Part shown: positions 51,140-60,143 of the stretch, piece after piece
How positions within the stretch are numbered: the stretch's first letter is position 1
How the letters are laid out: each line of letters opens with the position of its first letter
DNA from: JAZGGS01 sp963749485
Lineage (GTDB): Bacteria > Bacteroidota > Ignavibacteria > Ignavibacteriales > Ignavibacteriaceae
DNA: 64,000 bases
NCBI GenBank assembly: GCA_963749485.1
Contig: CAVVMV010000003.1
Span: forward strand, 248,001 to 312,000
Direction of reading: 5' to 3'
Program-made: the position numbers and the translations under genes
The notes under the pieces: model-generated
Databases searched by the model: none
The model's input: the letters and a program-made list of their open reading frames with translations, nothing else
Told to the model about the DNA's origin: nothing

Positions 51140-52044
51140 TTATTTTTTCTCATCTCCAAGATGGAAACGATGAAACAGGGAAATATTAACTTCCGAGTTG
51201 TGTTTTGTATTAAAATCTTTAATAAGATCGCCAACTGTTTTTGTATTGTCTTTAATATACGTCTGCTCTGTAAGCACACTTTCCTGGTAAAACTTATTAA
51301 GCTTACCATCGGCAATTTTATCAAGAATTTTTTCCGGTTTACCTTCTTTGCGAGCAACTTCTTTATAAATTTCAATTTCCATTGCAATAGTATCTTCGGT
51401 TACGTCATCTCTTTTAACACAAATAGGATTCATTGCAGCAACCTGCATAGCAATATCTTTTCCGATTTCACTTAGTTCATCAGCACCTTCGTTTACAGAA
51501 TCGAATTTAACCAGTACACCAAGTTTCGAGCCCATATGTATATAATCAACAAGTAATCCTTTTTCTGCTTCTTCGTTGGCAATGCGGGAGATTTCAATTT
51601 TTTCACCAACTTTTCCAAGCACTTCTGTAACCTTATCTTTTAACTCGCCATTGCCATTTAGTAACTCGGCAACCGTTGCAGACTTTTGCTCCACCGTTAC
51701 CATTCAGTAATTCATCAACTGTTGCGGATTTTTGCTGTGAATGCACTTTCCAGCACTTGATTTGCGAGAACAACAAAGTCTTTACTTTTAGCAACAAAAT
51801 CTGTTTCGCAGTTTAATTCAATAATAGTTCCGTGCTTTTTATCATCGGATATTTTTGTAAGTACTAAACCTTCGTTGGCAGCTCTTTCGGCTCTTTTAGC
51901 AGCAACAGCAGTTCCTTTTTTTCTAAGGATCTCAATTGCTTTCTCCATATCGCCATCAGCTTCAACCAGTGCCTTTTTGCAATCCATCATACCGGCGCCG
52001 GTTTTTTTTCTTAGCTCATTTACCTGAGCAGCAGTAACAGCCAT
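51140..52044 (-). CDS. tsf: Elongation factor Ts (frameshift with internal duplication)
   Basis: Nucleotide-exchange factor for EF-Tu. The first frame (ATG 52044) has the UBA-like domain and core: MAVTAAQVNELRKKTGAGMM, DCKKALVEADGDMEKAIEIL, and LNCETDFVAKSKDFVVLANQ. The second frame from about 51700 has ELKDKVTEVLGKVGEKIEIS, HMGSKLGVLVKFDS, DIAMQVAAMNPICVKRDDVT and the C-terminal coiled coil. Between them two near-identical 45-base segments both encode QKSATV-[DA]-ELLNGNG, with several synonymous differences, which breaks the frame. EF-Ts is essential and normal proteins have one copy, so the duplicate is probably an assembly artefact. It is coupled to rpsB. Confidence 0.93.
51647..51737. repeat. 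Divergent tandem duplication inside tsf
   Basis: 51693-51737 and 51647-51691 are adjacent copies offset by 46 bases. Translations are QQKSATVDELLNGNG and EQKSATVAELLNGNG, with most base differences synonymous. This is the same pattern as the duplication in the uracil-DNA glycosylase gene. Confidence 0.7.
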
Positions 52045-52060
52045 AGTAATTTCACTCCCT

Positions 52061-52951
52061 TTAAATTTGGTTTTCTGAAGAGGATTCTTTTACATCTTCA
52101 TTTTTTGTTTCTGTGGCATCAGAATCTTTTGCAGTTTCTAATTTCTTCTCTTCCTCTTTCATCTGTTTTTCTTTTAATCTTTCAGCTTTAGCTTCTTCTT
52201 TTTCTTTTTCACGTTCCTTTTTCAGTCTCTCTTTTTCTGCAACTTCTTCAGCTTTCATTTCTTTAAGCTTTGCCTGTCCTTCAAGTACGGCATCAGCCAT
52301 AATTTTTAGAATCAGCTCAATAGTTTTTACAGCATCATCGTTTGCAGGGATCATATAATCAATATAATCTGGATCGCAATTAGTATCTACAATAGCAAAT
52401 ACAGGTATGTTAAGCCGTTTTGCTTCTCTTAGCGCAATTGATTCCTTCTTAATATCAACCACGAATACTGCGCCGGGCAGTTTCGTCATTGTTTCCACAC
52501 CTTCAAGAACTTTTTTAAGTTTATCTCTTTCCCGTGTAAGGAATAGTCTTTCCTTTTTGGTTATCTTTTCAAAAGTACCGTCGGTTTCCTGTTTCTCAAT
52601 ATTCTGAAGTCTTTTAATGCTCTTTCTAATAGTTCCAAAATTTGTAAGCATTCCACCTAGCCAGCGTTCGTTAACCCAATTCATCCCGGCTCTTTTAGCT
52701 TCAGAAACCACAACGCTTTTCGCCTGTTTTTTAGTTCCAACAAGCAGTACGTTTTTCCCTCCATCCGAAACCATTTTTGAAAGAGCTTCTGCAGATTCGG
52801 TAATAAGCGTCTGAGTTTTTTTAAGATCAATAATATGAATCCCGTTTTTTTCCATAAAAATATATGGCTTCATTTTGGGATTCCAACGACGGGTTAAATG
52901 ACCGAAATGTGCACCAGCTTCTATAAGCTGAGTAAGTTCAACTTGTTTCAT
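52061..52951 (-). CDS. rpsB: 30S ribosomal protein S2
   Basis: The 296 residues start at ATG 52951 (VELTQLIEAGAHFGHLTRRW), preceded by GGAG. Further motifs are NPKMKPYIFMEKNGIHIIDL, NVLLVGTKKQAKSVVVSEAK, WVNERWLGGMLTNFGTIRKS and VFAIVDTNCDPDYIDYMIPA, all diagnostic of S2. The C-terminus has an unusually long charged Lys/Glu-rich extension (EKERLKKEREKEKEEAKAER) of about 60 residues beyond the core; such tails occur in related phyla. tsf follows after 16 bases. A GTG/TTG-type extension further upstream is less likely. Confidence 0.96.
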   Translation of the reverse strand: MKQVELTQLIEAGAHFGHLTRRWNPKMKPYIFMEKNGIHIIDLKKTQTLITESAEALSKMVSDGGKNVLLVGTKKQAKSVVVSEAKRAGMNWVNERWLGGMLTNFGTIRKSIKRLQNIEKQETDGTFEKITKKERLFLTRERDKLKKVLEGVETMTKLPGAVFVVDIKKESIALREAKRLNIPVFAIVDTNCDPDYIDYMIPANDDAVKTIELILKIMADAVLEGQAKLKEMKAEEVAEKERLKKEREKEKEEAKAERLKEKQMKEEEKKLETAKDSDATETKNEDVKESSSENQI

Positions 52952-52968
52952 TATATCTCCTGTTTTAT

Positions 52969-52988
52969 CCTGCCTACCGTCAGGCAGG
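52969..52988. repeat. Dispersed palindromic element, copy 2, in rpsB leader
   Basis: CCTGCCT (52969-52975) and AGGCAGG (52982-52988) form a seven-pair stem with loop ACCGTC. It lies 18 bases upstream of the rpsB start, between rpsI and rpsB. The arms are the same as the element at 18774-18795. Confidence 0.6.
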
Positions 52989-53075
52989 TCCTCTACTCCT
53001 TTCAACTTTACCTTTAATCCCAATTTTTAGGGACACAGGAGGTAAATCCAGGAGTATGCGTGATTATTAGTTAAT

Positions 53076-53462
53076 TTATCTCTTAGAAAACTGAAATCTT
53101 TTTCTTGCTTTTGGCTGACCGTATTTTTTACGTTCTACCATTCTTGGATCCCTGGTAAGAAATCCTTCACTTTTTAACGGTGGTCTGAATTCCGGGTTAA
53201 TATCTATAAGTGCGCGTGCTATACCGAGTCTTATTGCCTGGGCTTGCCCTGTAATTCCGCCGCCTCTTACATTTACGTGCAGATCGTATTTCCCTTTAGT
53301 TTCGGTAACCACTAAAGGTCCTTCAATATCTTCCCTGCTATCGAGCATCGGAAAAGCTTTTTCAAATTCTCTTCCGTTAACAGTTATCTTACCATTACCA
53401 TTTCTTAAAATAACCCGTGCAACAGAAGTTTTTCTTCTGCCAACATAAATTTTATCAACCAT
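53076..53462 (-). CDS. rpsI: 30S ribosomal protein S9
   Basis: A 128-residue protein with YVGRRKTSVARVILRNGNGK, NGREFEKAFP, DLHVNVRGGGITGQAQAIRL, GIARALIDINPEFRPPLKSE and the basic end LTRDPRMVERKKYGQPKARK followed by RFQFSKR. S9 contacts P-site tRNA with this C-terminal tail. It is intact and starts directly after the rplM stop, the universal rplM-rpsI pair. Confidence 0.97.
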   Translation of the reverse strand: MVDKIYVGRRKTSVARVILRNGNGKITVNGREFEKAFPMLDSREDIEGPLVVTETKGKYDLHVNVRGGGITGQAQAIRLGIARALIDINPEFRPPLKSEGFLTRDPRMVERKKYGQPKARKRFQFSKR

Positions 53463-53912
53463 TTATAACTCCGTTAAGCTTAATGTCTTAGGTTTCTGTG
53501 CAGCGTGCGGATGCTTATCGCCTGCGTAAACCTTTAACTTCTTAATTAATACTCTTCCCAGCCGGTTTTTCGGCAGCATACCTTTAACAGCGTTTTGAAT
53601 AACAAACTCAGGTTTTTTAACAAGCATTTCCTGCAGCGAAGTAACCTTCTGACCGCCCGGGTAGCCGCTGTGCCTTATGTACTGCTTTAACGTTTCGCGT
53701 TTACCGGTAACCTTAACTTTTTCTGCATTTATAACTACAACAAAATCTCCTGCATCCATATTAGGAGTAAAAACCGGTTTGTATTTACCACGTATAACAC
53801 CTGCAACTCTTGTTGCAAGCCGCCCAAGTACCTGGTCCTGTGCATCAACAATAAACCACTTTCTGTCAGCGTCTTCGGGCTTAATAAATTTTGTCAACTT
53901 CTCTTGTTTCAC
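53463..53912 (-). CDS. rplM: 50S ribosomal protein L13
   Basis: About 149 residues from GTG 53912, which follows GAGGAAATCC. It contains DRKWFIVDAQDQVLGRLATR, GKYKPVFTPNMDAGDFVVVI, NAEKVKVTGKRETLKQYIRH, SGYPGGQKVTSLQEMLVKKP, and AVKGMLPKNRLGRVLIKKLK with a final YAGDKHPHAAQKP. These are L13 signatures. The longer upstream frame has no supporting start. It is the first gene of the ribosomal operon, with a promoter at 53954-53985. Confidence 0.96.
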   Translation of the reverse strand: MKQEKLTKFIKPEDADRKWFIVDAQDQVLGRLATRVAGVIRGKYKPVFTPNMDAGDFVVVINAEKVKVTGKRETLKQYIRHSGYPGGQKVTSLQEMLVKKPEFVIQNAVKGMLPKNRLGRVLIKKLKVYAGDKHPHAAQKPKTLSLTEL

Positions 53913-53953
53913 TGGATTTCCTCTAAAACCTAATTCGTTTCTAAAAAAGAGAA

Positions 53954-53985
53954 CAAATTTAATGCTATAAAGCACAAAAGTCAAG
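53954..53985 (-). promoter_or_regulatory. Promoter of the rplM-rpsI-rpsB-tsf operon
   Basis: On the minus strand CTTG (53982-53985, in TTGACT) is followed after 20 bases by TAAATTTG (53954-53961), an exact TAnnTTTG element. It lies about 42 bases upstream of the rplM start. Confidence 0.6.
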
Positions 53986-54057
53986 ATTCGCTGTCACGGA
54001 TAATATACCGGAAATATTAGTTCCCTTCTAAATTAAGGCAACTTAAAAAATCTATTC

Positions 54058-54713
54058 TTAGTCACCCATGTTCGGCATATCGAATTTTTGGAATCCAGCA
54101 GGGATAGCAAATAGATCATCACCCAGAGGCATTGGCAATATTTCTTCTATTTCAAAGACAGGTTCCAACTCTCCTGAGGAATTTTCCTGTTCAACAAGCA
54201 TTGGAAAGTAACCTTCAGCCATAATTTCCTGCTGCCAGTTCGATTGTGAATCTCGAGTTCCTTCCGGATCACCAAAAAACATGAATGGACCCAGTTCTTG
54301 CGTCATCCACGCAATTCCAGAACCTTCTTCATCAACAAATTCAAATTTTTCACACAGATACCCATTAATCACCTGGGTTTCGCCAGTGTTATTGAAGTAA
54401 ACATTTTCACTATCCTGATCTATCATATCTCCTGCAGCATCAACAGGCATTTCCATATACATTTGCTGATCAACCATAACCAGTGTCATTATATTTGTGC
54501 TCGCATTATAAAGCATATAACCTTGTCCCATTCCACCTTCCGGTGAATCAATTCTAAATTTATCCCCTTTTACCATGTAATTCATTGTTTCTGATTCGTT
54601 TCCATCATAAGCTTTGAATTTAACTTTGCCTTCAAACGGGCTTTGCGCAAAATAGAATGCTTGAAACAGCAAGAAGCAGAATTATATAATGATGATAAAA
54701 ATAATTTGTACAT
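54058..54713 (-). CDS. DUF4412-type secreted protein (probable N-terminal frameshift)
   Basis: The main frame gives SPFEGKVKFKAYDGNESETM, NYMVKGDKFRIDSPEGGMGQ, LYNASTNIMTLVMVDQQMYM, INGYLCEKFEFVDEEGSGIA, and LGDDLFAIPAGFQKFDMP at the end. This order (F-x-G-K/x-x-x, M-x-Y-x-x-K-G-D-K-x-R, L-V-D-x-x-x-K/M-x-M, G-Y-x-C-E-K) is the DUF4412 pattern, a periplasmic domain of unknown function. An ATG at 54713 with GGAGAT just upstream encodes MYKLFLSSLY, and a one-base change near 54680 would join it to FYFAQSP to form a signal peptide. I therefore extend the gene to 54713. Confidence 0.7.
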
Positions 54714-54844
54714 ATCTCCTCCTATGTGATTGATGTTAGAAAATTAAAATAATGTTTTACCGAATTTAAATGATTTTATCATACCAAAAAATCTTGGCTG
54801 AAAAGATTTAAACTGCTCTCTGCCATTTAATTATAAGTTTTAAG

Positions 54845-55511
54845 TTAAAATCGGTTCTCACTTTCTGTTCTGCAATAAACTTCCTGCGAAACCTGTCCGG
54901 ATAATTCTTCCGGTTCATTGTAGTAAGCAGTAAAATCGCTCATCTCTCGTGCTGTATTGATAGCGGTTTTCACTGAACAGATATTTTTCTTTTACTTCTA
55001 AATGAATATATGGCGGCGGATTATAATTAGCCTGCTGATGCCCAGAAAGTAACTCCATCCAGCTTGCCATTATTATTCTGATCTATAAATTTCCACCCTG
55101 CGGGATATTTAACCCTTACGTTTAACGTCTGTTCGCTGTATAACTGCTCAAGCAAAGTTGTATCAGCATTTTCATTGTCAAAATTTATATAGATGCTGGA
55201 TTCAGTTAACTCACTTTCCTGAATCTCTTCCGGTTCAGGAAGATTTTTCATTCGTTGTCTCTTCCTCATCATTCTTCAAAGGATTAATCTTCCTGTTTTC
55301 TTACTCTTTATTTTCCACCGGTAAAATTTCGCGCTGCTTTTTCTCCTTGATACCTGTTGTAACCAACACATATCCAGGGTTTACCAAAGGTTTTTCTAAA
55401 GTTAGATTCGTTGCATACTTTACTACAACTAATCGCAGCAAAATGCAATATGATTGAAAAAACAAAACTTGCCAGAAATAAATATGATCTATTGTAATTC
55501 TCTTTATCCAC
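54845..55511 (-). CDS. Membrane-anchored protein of unknown function (several frameshifts)
   Basis: Fragments in several frames probably belong to one protein. From GTG 55511: a basic start and one membrane helix (SYLFLASFVFSIILHFAAIS), then KPLVNPGYVLVTTGIKEKKQ and a Glu/Pro-rich linker. The 81-codon frame at 55027-55272 has NLPEPEEIQESELTESSIYI, VRVKYPAGWKFIDQNNNGKL and DGVTFWAS. Further frames give PPPYIHLEVKEKYLFSEN and FTAYYNEPEELSGQVSQEVY, with the stop at 54845. An N-terminal anchor plus acidic/proline linker is reminiscent of TonB-like or adaptor proteins, but no family motif is certain. Confidence 0.4.
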
Positions 55512-55624
55512 AATTTTGCAGGTTATTATAAAAAAACTTAAACTGATCTTTTTTTTGAAGCAGAAATCAAAATTAGTAATTTTATCTTTTCAATTTCAGA
55601 TAATTTTTAAAGGATACTTTTATA

Positions 55625-56663
55625 ATGAAATTCTTAATAACCGGCGGCGCTGGTTTTCTTGGGATAAACTTAGTAAGGCATTTAAGAAAAAACGGGCACG
55701 AAGTTGTTTCTCTTGATATCGTAGAATTCGATTACCCCGATGTTAATGATGATATAAAAATTATAACTGGTGATATTAGAAATAAAGAAACTGTAGATAA
55801 AGCCGTTGAAGGTGTTGATGTAGTGATTCATACTGCGGCAGCACTTCCTCTTTACACACCGGAAGAGATTTTCTCAACCGATATTGAAGGTACAAGGAAT
55901 CTTACTGGAAGCAGCAGAAAAACATAAAGTCGATCGCTTTATTCATATCTCTTCAACTGCTGTTTACGGCATCCCCGATCATCATCCACTGGTGGAAGAT
56001 GATAAACTTGATGGTGTTGGACCATACGGAATAGCAAAAATAGAAGCCGAGGAACAATGCGTTAAGATGAGAGAGAAAGGAATGTGTGTTCCTATTATCC
56101 GTCCCAAATCTTTTATCGGTCCGGAAAGATTAGGTGTATTCGATCTGCTTTACGATTGGGCTAAAGATGGTCATGGTTTCCCGATGATAGGAAACGGTAA
56201 AAACCGCTATCAATTGCTCGATGTAGAAGATCTTTGTGATGCAACTTATCTTTGTGCAACAAAAGATAGAGACGCAGTAAACGATACATTCAACATAGGA
56301 GCAAGAGAGTATACTACGATGCGGGAAGATTACCAGGCAGTGTTGGATGTTGCCGGTTTCGGTAAAAAAATTAAAGGACTTCCTGAAAAACCGATCATCT
56401 GGACGTTGAGAATTTTAGAATCGCTTAAACTTTCACCACTTTATAAATGGGTTTACGAAACTGCTTCAAAGGATTCGTTTGTATCGATTGAAAAAGCAGA
56501 AAAAATACTTGGTTACGATCCTAAATTTTCAAATAAAGATGCATTAATACGAAACTATAATTGGTATGTTGAACATTTTGATGAGTTTAAAGATTTATCA
56601 GGTGTTTCGCACCGTGTGCCCTGGAAACAAGGAATATTAAGAATTGCAAAGATGTTTTTTTAA
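55625..56663 (+). CDS. NAD-dependent epimerase/dehydratase (extended SDR; one frameshift)
   Basis: Sugar-nucleotide-type short-chain dehydrogenase of about 345 residues. The N-terminus has KFLITGGAGFLGINLVRHLR (NAD motif G-x-x-G-x-x-G), then DVVIHTAAALPLYTPEEI. A one-base shift near 55900 (ACT GGA read for CTG GAA) joins NLLEAAEKHKVDRFIHISST. The catalytic part follows: DGVGPYGIAKIEAEEQCVKM (Y-x-x-x-K) and PIIRPKSFIGPERLGVFDLL. The C-terminal region has a conserved-looking YKWVYETASKDSFVSIEKAE. The substrate is unknown. It is the first of two plus-strand genes with the deoxyhypusine-synthase-like gene. Confidence 0.85.
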
Positions 56664-56695
56664 TATTAAGATAAAATTTGTGATGGAGATTTAAA

Positions 56696-57740
56696 ATGGC
56701 TGAGAAAAAAGATTACTTAAAAGAAGTTGTTGAACATATAGATATTAAAAAGCACAATGTTGTTCCTTTAGTTGAAGCAATGGAGAATATGGCTTTTTCA
56801 GCAAGAGACCTGAACCGCGCAGCACAGATTTATGATAGAATGATAAAAGATGAAAACTGTGCAATTATTCTTAACTCTTGCAGGAAGTTTATTCAGTGCT
56901 GGTTTGAAGAAAATTGTTTACGATATGATTATGAATAATATGGTTGATGCAATTGTTTCTACAGGCGCAATTATGGTTGATCAGGATTTCTTCGAAGCAT
57001 TAGGTTTCAAACATTATAAAGGATCTCGTTTTGCAGATGATAATGAATTAAGAGATTTACACATCGATAGGATTTATGATACATACATTGATGAAGATGA
57101 ATTAAGAATTTGTGATGATACTTGCGCGAAAATATTTAACGGACTTAAACCAAAACCTTATTCATCGCGTGAACTTTTATATGAATTTGGTAAATACCTG
57201 GAAAATAATGGCGGACCCAAAGTTGATGACTCAGTGATTTGGGCCGCATATAAAAAGGATGTTCCAATCTTTGTCCCGGCATTTTCCGATTGTTCAGCAG
57301 GATTTGGTTTTATAGTTCATCAAACTGAAAATCCTGATAATCATGTTTCTTTAGATTCTGCAAAAGATTTTCTTGAGCTAACAAAAATTAAATTAGCAAG
57401 CAAAGAAACCGGAATATTTATGATTGGTGGTGGAGTGCCGAAAAACTTTACTCAGGATATTGTTGTAGCTGCAGATATTTTAAAAGAAGATGCACCGATG
57501 CATAAGTATGCAATCCAGATTACTGTTGCAGATGAACGTGATGGTGCTCTTTCAGGTTCTACACTTAAAGAAGCAAGCACTTGGGGGAAAGTTGAAACAA
57601 CTTATGAGCAGATGGTTTATTCAGAAGCAACCTTAGCGCTGCCATTAGTTGCCGGTTATGCTTATCATAAAGAGAACTGGAAAGAAAGAAAGCCACGGAA
57701 TTTTCAGAAGATATTTATTGATATAAAAGATTTAGTATAA
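56696..57740 (+). CDS. Deoxyhypusine synthase-like protein (one frameshift)
   Basis: Eukaryotic and archaeal deoxyhypusine synthase transfers an aminobutyl group from spermidine to a lysine of eIF5A. Bacteria lack eIF5A but some have homologs thought to act in polyamine metabolism. From ATG 56696 the protein begins KHNVVPLVEAMENMAFSARD. A one-base shift near 56870 restores ILTLAGSLFSAGLKKIVYDM. It continues with MVDAIVSTGAIMVDQDFFEA, FSDCSAGFGFIVHQ, and GIFMIGGGVPKNFTQDIVVA. The end has ITVADERDGALSGSTLKEAS followed by TWGKVE, where the lysine aligns with the active-site Lys329 of the human enzyme. The length of about 347 residues is normal. Confidence 0.87.
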
Positions 57741-57774
57741 TTAGTGTTAATTCGTGGTAGAGTGTGTTAGCCAA

Positions 57775-57797
57775 CTAACTGACTGCCGTCAGGCAAG
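57775..57797. repeat. Degenerate dispersed palindrome, copy 3
   Basis: AACTGACTGCCGTCAGGCAAG shares the core CCGTCAGGCA with the element at 52969-52988, but the left arm is altered, so the stem is imperfect. It lies between the convergent deoxyhypusine-synthase-like and glycosyltransferase genes. Confidence 0.4.
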
Positions 57798-57800
57798 TTT

Positions 57801-58566
57801 TCACGAATTCCCACTCTTCAAATTCCTCAATGCCCAAAGCTTTGCGTACTTTACTACAGGATACCAGGAAGAAAAGAGCGCCCATAAAAATCCCTGCCAG
57901 CCGTTTAAAAAATTTCTGTTTATAAAATAATTTTTAAAAAAGTAAACAGGAAAACCAATTATTGTGAATACTAAACTTCTCTTTTTTCCTTTTTCAAATA
58001 ATTCCTGTGCTGCCTGTGTTGTATAGTTATTAAATTTTTCAAAGTACTGATGAATGGAGTTGTAACTGTAGTGCAGCAGTTCGCCGCTTAATTTTTCTGT
58101 TGAGCCTTCAACAATCACACCCTCGTGCACTTTATCTTCGGTAAAATTAGCGAACTGTTTATTAAACAGTCGTATATAATATTCTTTACTTTCCTTACCG
58201 TATTTAAATTGTCTTTCCCAAAAAGAAAAGTGAACGGGAGAGATAAAATCCATTCACACTTTTAGATTTTTGATTTAATTCTAGTAAAATATTCTCTTTT
58301 AATGCTTCGCTAACAACTTCATCTGCATCAACATTTAAGACCCAATCATTCTCTGCTAATGAAACTGCAAAACGTTTTTGCTCGCCGTAGCCGTTAAAAT
58401 TATTATGATGAATTTTGCAATTAAAATTTTTACAAATTTCCAGGGTTTTATCACTGCTTCCTGAATCCACAATAACAACTTCATCACACCAGCTTAGAGC
58501 TTGCAGGCATCTGCGGATGTTTTCTTCTTCATTAAAGGTTATTATTACACAACTAATTTCATTCAT
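57801..58566 (-). CDS. Family 2 glycosyltransferase, WaaE/KdtX-like (one frameshift)
   Basis: Transfers sugars during lipopolysaccharide core or related glycan synthesis at the inner membrane. From ATG 58566: ISCVIITFNEEENIRRCLQA, the GT-A nucleotide site; EVVIVDSGSSDKTLEICKNF; and NDWVLNVDADEVVSEALKEN with the D-x-D metal motif. A frame change near 58225 leads to KYGKESKEYYIRLFNKQFAN, VHEGVIVEGSTEKLSGELLH, YSYNSIHQYFEKFNNYTTQA and a C-terminal membrane-associated region (YFFKNYFINRNFLNGWQGFL). This order is that of the WaaE-type beta-glucosyltransferases. About 255 residues is normal. Confidence 0.85.
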
Positions 58567-58799
58567 AATTAATTGTTCTAATGTTATTAAGTAGATTGAG
58601 ATATTTTTATACTAATAAATAATGTAAAACATAAGAAATTTTAACTAATAAACTAACAAAATCGTTTAAATAATATTTCCGTTTCTGTCTGCTGACTCCC
58701 GTCTTCTGACGACTATTTAAAAATTTCAATTGTATTTTGCATTTTAAGTGTTGAAATTTAGAGATTGATTATTAATTATTTATACAGGCATAGAAAAGA

Positions 58800-60140
58800 A
58801 TGAGAATAATTATTGCCGGAATGGGTGATGTGGGGTATCATCTGGCAAAAGAACTTTCGCAGGATGAACACGATATAATTGCAATCGACCAGGATCAGCG
58901 GCGGCTTTCTTATACCGATTCAATGACTGACGTGCTTACTTTAACGGGTTCCTCAACTTCTGTAGGAATTTTAAAGGAAGCCAAGGTTGATAAAGCCGAT
59001 CTGTTTGTTGGTGTTACTTCATTTGAAGAAGTAAACGTTACCAGTGCAATACTTGCAAAAAAACTGGGCGCGAAAAAAACAATTGCACGTATAGCGAACG
59101 CCGAGTATTTGGAAAAAGATACTGAAGAAAAGTTTACCGAGCTTGGCATTGATTTTATGATTTACCCGGAAGAACTTGCTGCACTGGAAACCTTTAACCT
59201 GATAAACAGAACTGCAGCAACAGATGTTATGGAATTTGAAGGTGGCAAACTTTCGGTAATAGGTTTACGGTTAGATAGGAATGCACCTATAGTTAGAAAA
59301 ACCATAAGTGAAATTGCTCTCGAACATTCAATTTTTGATTTTAGAATTGTTGCCCTCCACAGAAACTTTAGAACAATCATCCCAAAGGGAAATGATAAAT
59401 TTCTACCAAACGACCAGATTTTTATCATAACAAAACCCGAAGGAATTGAATTGGTTCTTAAACTTGCCGGAAAAGAAAATATTGATTTTAACAACATAAT
59501 GATACTTGGCGGCAGCAAGATTGGGCGAAGGGTAGCAAAACTATTAAAAGATAAGATGAAAGTTAAGCTAATAGAATCAGATGAAGAGAAGAGCTTAAAT
59601 TTAGCTGATGATTTGCAGAATACACTTGTTATAAGAGGAGACGGACGAGATATTGATCTTCTTGCACAGGAAGGTATTATTGATGTTGATGCTTACATTG
59701 CTGTAACCGATGATGCAGAGACAAATATTATTTCCTGCCTTATGGCAAAACACCTTGGTGTAAAAAAAGCCATCGCCCTGGTCGATAAAGTCGATTATAT
59801 TCCATTGACGCAAACCATCGGTTTAGATTCACTTATAAACAAAAAACTACTTGCGGCAAACAATATTTCCAGGTTTATACGTAAAGGTGAAATTATTTCT
59901 TTAACTACGCTGGAAGGCATTGATGCGGAAGTTTTGGAATATATTGCACAGCCAAATTCACCCATAACAAAAAAAGCAATAAAGGATCTCGATTTTCCTA
60001 GAGAAGCAATTATCGGTGGAATAATTAGAGGTGATGAGAGTTTAATAGCTGTTGGTGATACAAAAATACGAGCAGATGATAAGGTTGTCATTTTTCTGCT
60101 GCCCGGGGCGATAAAAAAAATAGAAAAACTCTTCAAATAA
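58800..60140 (+). CDS. trkA: Trk potassium uptake regulatory protein TrkA
   Basis: Cytoplasmic NAD-binding gating subunit of the Trk potassium system. The 446 residues contain two tandem RCK units. The first has RIIIAGMGDVGYHLAKELSQ and TLTGSSTSVGILKEAKVDKA; the second, near residue 232, has IMILGGSKIGRRVAKLLKDK and LVIRGDGRDIDLLAQEGI, then YIAVTDDAETNIISCLMAKH. Each is followed by a TrkA-C domain (KLSVIGLRLDRNAPIVRKTI; ISLTTLEGIDAEVLEYIAQP). It is intact and of normal length. trkH follows after three bases. Confidence 0.95.
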   Translation: MRIIIAGMGDVGYHLAKELSQDEHDIIAIDQDQRRLSYTDSMTDVLTLTGSSTSVGILKEAKVDKADLFVGVTSFEEVNVTSAILAKKLGAKKTIARIANAEYLEKDTEEKFTELGIDFMIYPEELAALETFNLINRTAATDVMEFEGGKLSVIGLRLDRNAPIVRKTISEIALEHSIFDFRIVALHRNFRTIIPKGNDKFLPNDQIFIITKPEGIELVLKLAGKENIDFNNIMILGGSKIGRRVAKLLKDKMKVKLIESDEEKSLNLADDLQNTLVIRGDGRDIDLLAQEGIIDVDAYIAVTDDAETNIISCLMAKHLGVKKAIALVDKVDYIPLTQTIGLDSLINKKLLAANNISRFIRKGEIISLTTLEGIDAEVLEYIAQPNSPITKKAIKDLDFPREAIIGGIIRGDESLIAVGDTKIRADDKVVIFLLPGAIKKIEKLFK

Positions 60141-60143
60141 AAA

